Below are positions 1 through 7,956 of a stretch of DNA of 40,931 nt, in pieces. This stretch comes from an uncultured Neomegalonema sp. (GTDB lineage: Bacteria > Pseudomonadota > Alphaproteobacteria > Rhodobacterales > Rhodobacteraceae). The notes beneath the pieces are model-generated. The model saw only the letters and a list, made by a program, of their open reading frames with translations, made no database searches and was not told the origin of the DNA. Each line of letters starts with the position of its first letter. Within the stretch, counting starts at the first letter, position 1. Both the position numbers and the translations under genes were made by a program. The DNA is taken from positions 1 through 40,931 of the forward strand of contig CALDSD010000011.1 in NCBI GenBank assembly GCA_937911325.1, in the 5' to 3' direction.

Positions 1-328
1 AGAGCGGCGAAAAGTCCGAAAAACGCATTGCGAAGCACAGCTGACCCCCAGCTTGTCCCATTTCAGGAAATGCATGGCGACGCGCTTCTGTCAAGCGGGA
101 CAAGGGGTTGGGAGGCCTTCATTGGCCTGACACGCCAGCTACTTGATCAGTTGGTTACTTCGGGCGGACAGCGGATTTGCATACCGCCACATCCGATGTC
201 TGCGTTTCGGACGGAGCTGCAGTGACCGGATCTCTATTCAATGCCTGGCAGACGCCCAACCTCTCGACTGCCCTCCTATCGATTTGTACGGTTTGCATTT
301 CACGGCAAGCTAAGATGGATGGCTCACC
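1..328. other. Left edge, no gene recognised
   Basis: I see no credible gene here. The short open frames on both strands overlap one another and give low-complexity or arginine/cysteine-rich products that resemble no family I know. The stretch presumably carries the promoter of the amine oxidase that starts at 329, but I cannot point to clear -35 and -10 boxes. Confidence 0.5.
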
Positions 329-1549
329 TTGCGGCGCAGAGAGTTCTTTGGCACAGTGATCGCCGCCTTGGCTGTCGGCTTCACACCCTGTCCAAGTGTG
401 GCCCGAAGCAATCGAGCGCCAACAGGTTACATTCGCACAAATTGGAGTCGCGATCCCTACAGCCTGGGATCGTACTCTTTTGTGGCGAGGGGGGCCAGAA
501 GACGTGACCACCGTGCTCTTGCTGAGCCGCTTGGGAACCGCCTCTTTTTTGCGGGGGAAGCTTGCCACCCTGATTACAACAGTACGGTCCATGCCGCATA
601 TGAATCTGGGCTGATCGCAGCTGAGGCCGTCCACAACAATACCGATGCCGAGTCGGTGGCCATCGTCGGCGCTGGCGTCAGTGGTCTTACGGCCGCGATA
701 TGGCTTGTCGATGAAGGCTATGACGTGACAGTCCTTGAAGCGCGCAATCGTATCGGGGGACGAATTTGGACTGATCGAAGCCTTGGCGTTCCGCTCGATC
801 TAGGGGCGAGCTGGATTCATGGCGCAGACGGCAACCCCCTTACCAATGTTGCCAGTGCTTTGGACATTCGCACACGCGCCACAGACGAAAGCTATGTGGT
901 TCGCGGCGGCGACGGCAGAAACATGTCCGACGCTGAGGCGCCCGCCTGGCTCGACAACGTCGTGTCGGTGCAACACAGCTTAGGCGCCGACGAAGATGAC
1001 GTGAACGGGACGGCGTACTGGACCGTTTCTGATTATGGCGGCGAGGAGGTTATCCTGCCCGGAGGCTATGACCAGCTTCTGACCGGGGCGCCTCGCAGCC
1101 TCGACATTCGCTTTGAGCACATAGTGAGACAGGTCGACATAGGTGAGCACTCAGTGCAGTTGCGTGACACGCAAGGACGCGAAGCCCTTTTTGACGCGGT
1201 GATACTGACGGCGCCTTTAGGGGTTTTGAAGCACGGCTCAATAGGCTTTTCGCCCCCTTTGCCGGAATGGAAGACCGAGGCGATTACACGACTAGGCATG
1301 GGGCTTCTGGACAAGGTCTATCTGCGTTATGACGCGGTTTTCTGGGATGAAGACGTCACCTGGATCGTCACTCCAGAAAACGGCTTACCCGCGGGCCAAT
1401 TCAATCAGTGGCTGAATCTATATCGCTATACTGGCCAGCCAGTGATTATGGCCTTTAACGGAGCGCAACCTGCTCGAGACCTGTCGAGTCTGTCCGATGC
1501 CAAGATCGTCGACAAAGCAGTGCAAACATTGGCGAAGGCTTACCCTTGA
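329..1549 (+). CDS. Tat-exported flavin monoamine oxidase-like protein with circularly permuted halves
   Basis: A 406-residue FAD-dependent amine oxidase-like protein. It starts at TTG 329; an in-frame TAA at 311 leaves no upstream start. The first residues give a twin-arginine-like export signal (RRREFF, then a hydrophobic stretch). Residues 32-101 match what is normally the C-terminal end of flavin amine oxidases: an RTNW-x-x-DPYSLGSYS block, then LFFAGEA and the TVHAAYESG block that caps the flavin. The normal N-terminal Rossmann motif follows (GAGVSG at 114-119, then LEAR and IGGR). The substrate domain follows and the protein ends at AYP, exactly where the canonical fold would continue into the RTNW block. 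The order is therefore C-part then N-part. Reading past the TGA gives 40 more in-frame codons with no oxidase similarity that I can see. It may be a stable permuted family or a rearranged remnant. The substrate is unknown. Confidence 0.75.
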   Translation: MRRREFFGTVIAALAVGFTPCPSVARSNRAPTGYIRTNWSRDPYSLGSYSFVARGARRRDHRALAEPLGNRLFFAGEACHPDYNSTVHAAYESGLIAAEAVHNNTDAESVAIVGAGVSGLTAAIWLVDEGYDVTVLEARNRIGGRIWTDRSLGVPLDLGASWIHGADGNPLTNVASALDIRTRATDESYVVRGGDGRNMSDAEAPAWLDNVVSVQHSLGADEDDVNGTAYWTVSDYGGEEVILPGGYDQLLTGAPRSLDIRFEHIVRQVDIGEHSVQLRDTQGREALFDAVILTAPLGVLKHGSIGFSPPLPEWKTEAITRLGMGLLDKVYLRYDAVFWDEDVTWIVTPENGLPAGQFNQWLNLYRYTGQPVIMAFNGAQPARDLSSLSDAKIVDKAVQTLAKAYP

Positions 1550-1814
1550 GCTCAAAGCGCGCCAATCAGCAGCAGTGCTGTCATCTACAGCTATGAGCCG
1601 TTAGGCGACTGGTCTGAACGACAGCTCTGGGTCGACCGCCGAGGTCGGCCTGTAGGTCAGATCCCAAGCTAGACCCGGCATGACGCGCTGCATCTAGTGA
1701 CAGCTGACATGTTGGGCTGGCGACCCCACGGCTGCTTCATCCCAGCCGCAGAAATCGCGCATCGGACTGAACTTGTCGGTAAGGGTCCAAGTTGGCCCGA
1801 TATCAACAACAGCG

Positions 1815-2681
1815 CTACGCGACGTTCGCCGCTGCATCGATCGCCTCAACCATTGCGGTTGCCAAATTCTCCGGAGCATCGCGCGACGTAATTGCGCCAC
1901 GAGCTGTCCGCCCCAGGTCTGGAAACCCATCGATCTCCGTGAGCGCTATCATTCCCGGCTCCATCAACGCCTCGGGCAAAGCGCCAATCGCGAGACCTGA
2001 ACGGATCGCGGCTTTGACGCCAGCGAAGCTCTCGCTGGCGTAGGCAAGACGCCATTCGCGTCCGATCGAGTCCAACGCGTCTGGCGCTAGACGGCTCCAA
2101 CCGCAACTCCTGCGATCCAACACTGCGAGCGGCGTCGGTTGGTCAGTGTCGATTTGCATGTTTGAGGATGCGGCCCAGACGTTCCGCTCTGTTCCGAGCG
2201 TGTGAAAGCCGGGTAAGCTTGTGTCCGAAACGACCGCGACGTCGAGGACGCCGCGGCGGACTTCCTCGGGAAACGTCGCGGTGCATCCGAATTGAGCGGA
2301 TACCTCCACTAACGGGTGGCGACGCGAGAACTCCACAAGCGCCGCCTCTAGAATGGCGTCGGCGTAATCGTGAGGGATGCCGACGCGGATACGGCCTTGC
2401 AATGGATCCTGGAAAAGCGTCCCGACGCTTTCGAGTTCCCGCATGATCTTCCGGGCGACAGGCAGCAATGTGTCGCCATCCGACGTCAGAGTCATGCCTC
2501 GCGCTTTGCGATCGAAAAGTCGAACTTCGAGCGTCTCTTCAAGTTTACTGACTTGCACGCTGATCGCCGACTGCGTCCGGCCGAGAACGTCGGCGGCATG
2601 AGTGATGTTCTCGCGCTCGGCGACGACGACGAAGGTTCGAAGCAGATCGGCGGATTTCAGCAACCGTTCCATTTTGTTCAT
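1815..2681 (-). CDS. LysR-family transcriptional regulator
   Basis: A 288-residue LysR-type regulator, the usual length for the family. An N-terminal winged helix-turn-helix spans about residues 5-65 (DLLRTFVVVAERENITHAA, then RTQSAISVQVSKLEE and LFDRK). A periplasmic-binding-like effector domain follows from about residue 90 (GRIRVGIPHDY). I chose the ATG at 2681; another in-frame ATG at 2699 would place the start codon inside the putative operator, and a third lies at 2672. The gene is divergent from the TauE/SafE exporter at 2761, the usual arrangement for a LysR protein controlling its neighbour and itself. The effector cannot be read from the sequence. Confidence 0.9.
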   Translation of the reverse strand: MNKMERLLKSADLLRTFVVVAERENITHAADVLGRTQSAISVQVSKLEETLEVRLFDRKARGMTLTSDGDTLLPVARKIMRELESVGTLFQDPLQGRIRVGIPHDYADAILEAALVEFSRRHPLVEVSAQFGCTATFPEEVRRGVLDVAVVSDTSLPGFHTLGTERNVWAASSNMQIDTDQPTPLAVLDRRSCGWSRLAPDALDSIGREWRLAYASESFAGVKAAIRSGLAIGALPEALMEPGMIALTEIDGFPDLGRTARGAITSRDAPENLATAMVEAIDAAANVA

Positions 2682-2696
2682 GGCTAATATGAAATG

Positions 2697-2713
2697 CATT
2701 CGTTTCTCGAATG
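2697..2713. promoter_or_regulatory. Putative LysR operator between lysR and tauE
   Basis: A perfect inverted repeat, CATTCG, five bases, CGAATG. Its core ATTCGTTTCTCGAAT fits the T-N11-A rule of LysR boxes. It lies in the 79-bp gap between the divergent LysR and TauE/SafE genes, just upstream of the LysR start. Use by the adjacent regulator is inferred from position. Confidence 0.55.
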
Positions 2714-2760
2714 TCAACGCTCCCGGTAGGTCTCTGCGAGAGTAATCGGGAGGACCGCGT

Positions 2761-3528
2761 ATGGAGACGACGACAGCCATTTTTCTGATCGCGGTCGGAC
2801 TGGTTGGCGGGGCTTGGAACGCAATTGCCGGCGGCGCGACGTTGTTCACCTTTCCGGCGCTGATGGCGGTCGGGCTGCCGCCTGTCGTGGCCAATGCGAC
2901 GAACTTCTTGGCGATGTTGCCGTCAAACGCAGCGGCCATTCCCGCTTATCGCAACGAGCTTCGCGCTATCGGCTCTCGGGTTTGGCCCCTTGTGCTTGTC
3001 AGCAGCGCCGGCGCGTTGGTTGGATCGCTCCTCCTGGTGATGTCGGAACAAGCTCTGTTCGAGGTGCTTATTCCGTTCCTGATATTGACGGCGACAATTC
3101 TGTTCGCATTCGGCTCGGCGATCGCCGATCTATTGAAGAAGCGGCTTTCCGGCGGAGCGCCGACCACGGCTCTCTTCGGCGCATTGTTCGCCTTCTCGAT
3201 TTACGGCGGCTACTTCGGCGCCGGCCTCGGAATAATCCTTCTGGCGGTTGTCCAAATCATGGGTTTCAGCCCTTTCAACGTCGCCAATAGCCTAAAGAAC
3301 CTGCTCGCGACGACCTTCACTCTCATCAGTATCGTGGTGTTCGGCGTTGGCGGCGTTATCGCGTGGCCCGAAGCCTACACGATGATGATTGGAAGCGCTT
3401 TGGGCGGATACATGGGGGGCCGCTTTGCGAGGCTTGTCGATGAGTTTTACTTGAGAGCGAGCGTCATCGCATTTGGTTGCATCTTGTCTGCCGTTTATTT
3501 CTCGTCGCTTTTTTTGCCGGAGGCGTGA
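2761..3528 (+). CDS. TauE/SafE family anion (sulfite/sulfoacetate-type) exporter
   Basis: A 255-residue integral membrane protein of the TauE/SafE family (about eight hydrophobic segments). The N-terminal repeat has the family-like GGAWNAIAGGATLFTFPAL stretch and NATNF; the second half opens with YGGYFGAGLGI. Members export sulfite, sulfoacetate or other small organosulfur or carboxylate anions across the inner membrane; the substrate here is unknown. The start at 2761 has GGGAGGA just upstream. It is followed after three bases by a GNAT acetyltransferase, so the two are probably one transcript under the divergent LysR protein. Confidence 0.88.
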   Translation: METTTAIFLIAVGLVGGAWNAIAGGATLFTFPALMAVGLPPVVANATNFLAMLPSNAAAIPAYRNELRAIGSRVWPLVLVSSAGALVGSLLLVMSEQALFEVLIPFLILTATILFAFGSAIADLLKKRLSGGAPTTALFGALFAFSIYGGYFGAGLGIILLAVVQIMGFSPFNVANSLKNLLATTFTLISIVVFGVGGVIAWPEAYTMMIGSALGGYMGGRFARLVDEFYLRASVIAFGCILSAVYFSSLFLPEA

Positions 3529-3531
3529 CAG

Positions 3532-4023
3532 ATGATCGTTCGCCCCGCGACGTCGAAAGACGAAGACAGAATGACGGTGGTGCTCGAGGCGTCCTATTCG
3601 ACGCTCTTGCGAGCGCACTACACACTTTCGCTTTTGAAATCCGTTCTGCCCGTGATCACGAAAGCCAATTCCTCGTTGCTGGCCTCAGGCTCATACTTTG
3701 TCGCTCAAAAAAACGGGGAGATGATTGTCGGCTGCGGAGGATGGACCCCAGAACGCCCCGATAACGGCGAGCAGGAGGAGGGCGTCGGCCACATTAGGCG
3801 CTTCGCGGCGCATCCCGATCATACCGGTGACGGCGTCGGCCGAGCGATCTACGAGGTTTGCGAGGCTCAAGCGCGCTCGGGCGGCGTGACGCGGTTCGAA
3901 GCATACGCGACGCTGAGTGCGGTGGGGTTCTACCGGGCGCTTGGCTTTACATCCATCGAGCGTATCGACGTTCGCTTCGCCAGCTTTCGCTGTCCGTCGC
4001 TTAAGATGGTCATGAACATCTAG
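3532..4023 (+). CDS. GNAT family N-acetyltransferase
   Basis: A 163-residue GNAT acetyltransferase, the full length of a single-domain member. It opens with a typical beta-1 (MIVRPAT). The acetyl-CoA loop is at about residues 85-105 (IRRFAAHPDHTGDGVGRAI, of the R/Q-x-x-G-x-G/A type), and a late AVGFYRALGF block is characteristic of the family. It starts three bases after the TauE/SafE stop and is probably co-translated. The acceptor substrate (small amine, amino acid or protein terminus) cannot be deduced. Confidence 0.88.
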   Translation: MIVRPATSKDEDRMTVVLEASYSTLLRAHYTLSLLKSVLPVITKANSSLLASGSYFVAQKNGEMIVGCGGWTPERPDNGEQEEGVGHIRRFAAHPDHTGDGVGRAIYEVCEAQARSGGVTRFEAYATLSAVGFYRALGFTSIERIDVRFASFRCPSLKMVMNI

Positions 4024-4370
4024 CCGCGCGGCTCACCGCATCTACGATTGCGATACTTGCCGGCTGAAAATGCGGTCGTCCTTCGAGTGATCTCATCGAT
4101 GGTTGTGGTTCCTGCTCCTGCCGCTGAACCGCCACCGCCGTGCGGAACCGTGCGTCAGCTCTTGATCGCTGAGCGGACGTGCGGATCGCCGCCGATGATA
4201 GACGGCGTAATCCCAAGAGCCGAAGTATTGCGTACGATCCAGCTATCTCAGCGCGAAGTCTCGTTCGGGCGGGAAGCGGATGTTCGCCGTGATCCTACCG
4301 GATGGCCGCTAGGCGGACGAAGCGGACGTAGAATTCTCAAATACAAACGTCTGCTTTGACTAAACGCGCG
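4024..4370. other. Intergenic stretch, no gene recognised
   Basis: This 347-bp stretch between the convergent GNAT and small secreted protein genes has only short open frames without recognisable content. A 12-bp palindrome AGCCGCGCGGCT at 4022-4033 overlaps the GNAT stop codon and could help end transcription, but no T tract follows. Confidence 0.4.
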
Positions 4371-4787
4371 CTAAAGGCCCGTTGACGGTTCGAAGCCAAG
4401 AAGTTCGAAAGTCATCTTCCCGCTGACATCGAATTTGCGGACAACATCGCCATGCCGAACTGCGGTCAGGCAGCGATAGCGACCCATATCTGCCGCCATT
4501 GAGACGCAGACCTGATCAGTATCTGTGATTGCGAAGGCACCGGAACCCTCCCAGCCGCCATTGGTCAATTCGCCGGTGATCACGTTGCTAGGATCGTAAA
4601 AGAACCGAAACGTCTTGTCCCCCGATCTGGCGGTCACGATATGACCGATCAGAAGTTCGGCGAGCTGATCAGACGTCAATTGGCTCCCGCCGTTACTCAG
4701 CGCTGTATCAAGCTCGGTCTCTGCACTTGCCGCGCCAATCGTCAAGACAAGGGCGAGGCTCGCAGCCGCTGTTTTCAATCCCGACAT
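4371..4787 (-). CDS. Small secreted protein of unknown function
   Basis: A 138-residue protein with a clear Sec signal peptide: SGLK, a hydrophobic core, and an AxA cleavage site near residue 22. The mature part is about 116 residues, soluble, with two cysteines that could form a periplasmic disulfide (CVSM and YRCLTAV). It also has aromatic and glycine-rich segments suggesting a small beta-rich domain. I do not recognise the family. AGGAGA lies just upstream of the ATG at 4787. The gene is divergent from the membrane-anchored winged-helix regulator at 4957, so it may be that regulator's target or a sensor partner. Confidence 0.75.
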   Translation of the reverse strand: MSGLKTAAASLALVLTIGAASAETELDTALSNGGSQLTSDQLAELLIGHIVTARSGDKTFRFFYDPSNVITGELTNGGWEGSGAFAITDTDQVCVSMAADMGRYRCLTAVRHGDVVRKFDVSGKMTFELLGFEPSTGL

Positions 4788-4956
4788 GTTCGTCTCCTTC
4801 GTTCAATTGTTCCTAAGGATTCGGGCCAGTGCCCAGGTCCAGTGTTAAATGGAACAAGACGAGCGGACTTGATCGGGACCTGATTATTTCTGACATTCAG
4901 ATGATAACGATCCAGATCCATTGAGCGACAAGTATCGCCGGGTGTAAGCCTTTCGC

Positions 4957-6588
4957 ATGTACAGATTTGCGGAATTCGAACTCGATGGCGCGCGTGGGCT
5001 CTCGCGCAACGGGGAACCGGTTGCGCTAGAGCCGCAGGCGCTTCAGTTGCTCGAATTTCTCATCGCGCGACGTGCCGGGATCGTCAGCAAGCAGGACCTC
5101 ATCGACGAGATCTGGGGCGGAAAGGCCATCACCGACGCTGCCCTGAACACGCGGATACACGCGGTCCGCAAGGCTTTGGGCGACACCGCGTCAACGTCTC
5201 GGTTTATCAAGACGTTTCCGAAACGCGGTTTCCAGTTCGTCGCACCCATCGACACCGATCAGACCGTAGGCACGCCCCAGGTATCGAAGCGGAAGGTGTT
5301 CACCATCATTGCGGGCGTCGCCGCTCTGATTGCCGTGGTCTGGGTCACTATGACCGGGGAAATCCCGCAAACACTGGACACGGAGAAGCCGTCGATTGCC
5401 GTTGTACAGTTCGATGACCTGAGCGCTGATCGATCGGCGCAATACTTTGTCGATGGCTTAACGGACGACCTTATCGGGCATCTGTCGCGCAATCGGGACC
5501 TGTTCGTGGTCTCACGGGCGACGATGGTTTCCTACGCCGGCGAGACGGAATCAGCGTTGGAAATCGCTCGCGATTTGGGTGTGAGCTATGTTGTGCTGGG
5601 AAGCGTTCGACGCGACGGGCAGCGTGTCCGCGTCAGCGGAGAATTGGTCGATGTCGCGGCCAGCGAAACGATCTGGGCCGAAGCCTTCGAGCAGGAAATG
5701 GAGGACATCTTTCTCGTCCAGAGCGAGATCAGCCAATCCATCGCAGGCAGGCTTCTTCCCGAGATCTATCAGTCGGACAGTCTGCAAGCACGGGGCAAGC
5801 CGACAGACGACCTGGGTGCCTGGGACCTCTACCTGCGCGGACGCGCGCGTCAGGCCGTTTTCTCGAAGGAAGCACAGGAAGAAGCAGTCGGATTTGCGGA
5901 AGCGGCCCTTGCCCGCGATCCCGAATTTGCGGCAGGGTACAGTCTGCTGGCCCGCGCGCTTGGAACGATCTTCTTCTTTCAGTGGAGCTATGCACCACAG
6001 GACACACTCGTTGCCGCGACTGAAGCGGCCAAACGCGCCATCGAGTTGGACGATCGGGACGCGCAGGCCCACGCGGCCCTGGGGTACATCTATCGCTTCA
6101 CGGGTGAAGCCGATCCTGCCGTCGCAAACCTCGAGCGGGCGGTATCGCTGAACCCCAATGACGCCCGCATCCGTCTGGAACTCGCGCACACGTATGATTG
6201 GTTCCGCAGGCAAAGCGACGCCTTACCCCACATCGAGATGGCCCTCAAACTCAGCCCGCGTGATCCGATGCTCCAGAACATGTACTTCTTCAAGGGGCAT
6301 ATCCTTTTCCATCTCGGACGCCACGAAAAGGCCCTCGAAGCCGCGCACCGTTTGGGCGCGGTCGCCACGAGTGACACATGGCGGGCGTTCCATCACTTGC
6401 TCCGTGCCGCGAACCTCAATGAACTAGAGCGCTCGAACCAGGCGCAGGCGGCCATAGAGGCTGCCTTGCAGATCAACCCAAAGCTATCGATCACGGCCAT
6501 GCAACGGCAGTTTGCTGGATCGAAGAACCACCCCGAGAACCGGAGACTTTGGCTTGCCAGCCTTCGAGCTGCGGGGTTGCCCGATTAG
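4957..6588 (+). CDS. Membrane-anchored winged-helix regulator with TPR domain (CadC/ToxR-like)
   Basis: A 543-residue one-component regulator. Residues 1-97 form an OmpR/PhoB-type winged helix (FELDGARGLSRNGEPVALEP, ALQLLEFL, NTRIHAVRKALGD, KRGFQFVAP). One transmembrane helix follows at about 113-131. The next block, from about residue 145 (PSIAVVQFDDLS, then DGLTDDLIGHLSR), is the FlgO/TolB-like segment often found in such regulators and in class III cyclase-linked proteins. The C-terminal half, from about residue 300, carries tetratricopeptide repeats (AHAALGYIYRFTGE, AVANLERAVSLNP). It should bind DNA from the inner membrane and sense something on the periplasmic side. No cyclase domain is present. 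Its targets are unknown; the divergent secreted protein is the obvious candidate. Confidence 0.87.
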   Translation: MYRFAEFELDGARGLSRNGEPVALEPQALQLLEFLIARRAGIVSKQDLIDEIWGGKAITDAALNTRIHAVRKALGDTASTSRFIKTFPKRGFQFVAPIDTDQTVGTPQVSKRKVFTIIAGVAALIAVVWVTMTGEIPQTLDTEKPSIAVVQFDDLSADRSAQYFVDGLTDDLIGHLSRNRDLFVVSRATMVSYAGETESALEIARDLGVSYVVLGSVRRDGQRVRVSGELVDVAASETIWAEAFEQEMEDIFLVQSEISQSIAGRLLPEIYQSDSLQARGKPTDDLGAWDLYLRGRARQAVFSKEAQEEAVGFAEAALARDPEFAAGYSLLARALGTIFFFQWSYAPQDTLVAATEAAKRAIELDDRDAQAHAALGYIYRFTGEADPAVANLERAVSLNPNDARIRLELAHTYDWFRRQSDALPHIEMALKLSPRDPMLQNMYFFKGHILFHLGRHEKALEAAHRLGAVATSDTWRAFHHLLRAANLNELERSNQAQAAIEAALQINPKLSITAMQRQFAGSKNHPENRRLWLASLRAAGLPD

Positions 6589-6789
6589 TTCGCCGGCTTG
6601 TACACCTCGTCAAAGCAGCAATTCCTACACTTGGCAGCATCGTTGATTATGGGCTCAAACAGGGCATTCGCAGCGAAACGCACGAATGTCGGGTCAGGGC
6701 CAAGAACAGATATTGGGTCCTGGACCATAGTCGCTGTCGCGAGGTCTGCTTAAGCCCAAGAGCAGTCATCGGTTCATATATGTGTATGG

Positions 6790-6812
6790 TCCGCTTTCGA
6801 TCTCGAAGCGGA
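6790..6812. repeat. Degenerate palindromic element
   Basis: TCCGCTTTCGA, two bases, TCGAAGCGGA: a near-perfect hairpin with one unpaired T. The GTCCGCTT / AAGCGGA words recur in other gaps of this window (about 4271-4335 and 17218-17228). This fits old interspersed palindromic repeats, but I cannot show family membership. Confidence 0.3.
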
Positions 6813-7255
6813 AGCAAAAGAAGAGGGGAGACTGTTTGGCTGCGGACTCCATGCATCCTGTTCAGCCCGTTGCGAACCCAAGATAGCGTTTTGAGATCGC
6901 CGAAAACTCCGGGGAGACCAGTCAGCGCACGACTGCGTCCACCGCCGCCTGCGATCGGCTTGCGGGCGACACGCACGACCCGACCCCGTCTGCTTTTCAG
7001 ACGGTTGCGCAACAGGTGAGCGGCTTGATTCTCAACTTTCTTGTCTGATGTGCGCTTGGAGGCGCCAAATTTCGGCGTTGGCTTGGCGCGGCGCGCGTCC
7101 GTTGAGAACACCCGTATTCAGAGACGCAAACGAGTTTTCGATCAGCGATCCGCACTGGCGGTCGGGCGAAGACGCCCGCAAACGATTGGCGCCCGCGCCT
7201 AGCTGGCGATCGATCGCCTATTACCGAAAAAGTTCGACGCGTAAATGAAAAAACA

Positions 7256-7301
7256 TTACAAAGTTACAACTCTCTATCTTTGTAGCGATTTGCGCTTACA
7301 A
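7256..7301. promoter_or_regulatory. Cluster of TTACAA/TTGTA half-sites upstream of the mcl-mtk run
   Basis: TTACAA occurs at 7256, 7264 and 7296, and the inverse TTGTAG at 7280. TACAAAG at 7257-7263 and CTTTGTA at 7278-7284 form a perfect 7-bp inverted repeat. The cluster lies in an AT-rich patch 80-130 bp upstream of the first start codon of the run. It is a plausible operator/promoter; the regulator is unknown. Confidence 0.4.
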
Positions 7302-7382
7302 GCCAACGCGGTTTTGCTGGACGTTTCGATGCGCGGCTCTCATGCCTTGGGTCAAAGATAAGAGACCCCCGGGAGGTTTAAG

Positions 7383-7832
7383 ATGTCCGCACAAGCGGTG
7401 AAGGTCGATACAGCCGTCGATTTCGAGACGGAACGTTTTCAAGCCATCGATGACCGCAACGACCATGCGTCGATTTGGGCGGAGCAGCTGATGGCCCAGC
7501 TTGGCGACGCGCGCACCCTGCTCGTCTGCGGGAGCGGCGTGAACGAGTTCGCCGACCAGCTTGGGGATCGTCTGCGTATTCAGAAGCAGCCGATGAATGA
7601 GCGGCCAATTCCGTTCGTCGATCGCGAAGCCGGGCGCGATACCAGCGACGATATTGGTGGCGTATTCAGCATGTGCGACACCACCCAAACGGCGGCGCAA
7701 ACGATTGAGATGGCGAAGAACCTCCGAGCTGTCTTGGATCGGTCTTTCCACGACGCGCCGGTTATTCTCGGCGTGGTCGACGCAGGAGTCGCGACAATCC
7801 TACTCGAAACGGATTTGCCGCCGCCCAACTGA
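7383..7832 (+). CDS. Hypothetical protein leading the mcl-mtk run
   Basis: A 149-residue acidic protein that I do not recognise. The start is well supported: GGGAGG at 7371-7376, six bases before the ATG. The product has no signal peptide or transmembrane helix. It contains a short hydrophobic strand followed by a glycine turn (LLVCGSGVNEF) and ends with a valine/isoleucine-rich strand before a PPPN tail. A frame of similar length lies on the opposite strand (7296-7751) in the same codon register. I prefer the plus strand because of its ribosome site and because it runs with mcl 124 bp downstream. Real but unknown, or a conserved leader region, are both possible. Confidence 0.5.
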   Translation: MSAQAVKVDTAVDFETERFQAIDDRNDHASIWAEQLMAQLGDARTLLVCGSGVNEFADQLGDRLRIQKQPMNERPIPFVDREAGRDTSDDIGGVFSMCDTTQTAAQTIEMAKNLRAVLDRSFHDAPVILGVVDAGVATILLETDLPPPN

Positions 7833-7956
7833 TCGCCCCGGGGTCAGTCTTCCTTCATTTCAAACCACAGATCCGCGTCGATGCGCATCGACGTTCATCG
7901 TTCCCTTTTTCTGCGTGCGCGCCGGACGACGCCGGCGTTCACGCGCGGAGTTCCCT

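Larger units (their letters stand above)
6589..7382. other. Long intergenic stretch with degenerate palindromes
   Basis: About 790 bp without a gene I can support. Open frames here (for example 6549-7019 plus and 6647-7111 minus) give arginine/serine-rich products without domain signs and overlap each other. The middle contains short palindromic pieces, including one at 6790-6812 and CTGCT/AGCAG at 6746-6765, that resemble decayed intergenic repeats. The right end (7250-7300) is AT-rich and probably carries the promoter of the following run. Confidence 0.5.

Noticed and set aside
1550-1672. In-frame continuation of the amine oxidase past its TGA (40 codons)
   Set aside because: The translated stretch lacks the expected oxidase C-terminal blocks, which are already present at the N-terminus; suppression of the stop is not needed to explain the gene.
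7296-7751. Minus-strand open frame opposite the leader ORF of the mcl run
   Set aside because: No ribosome site of comparable quality and opposite to the direction of the operon; kept only as an alternative.
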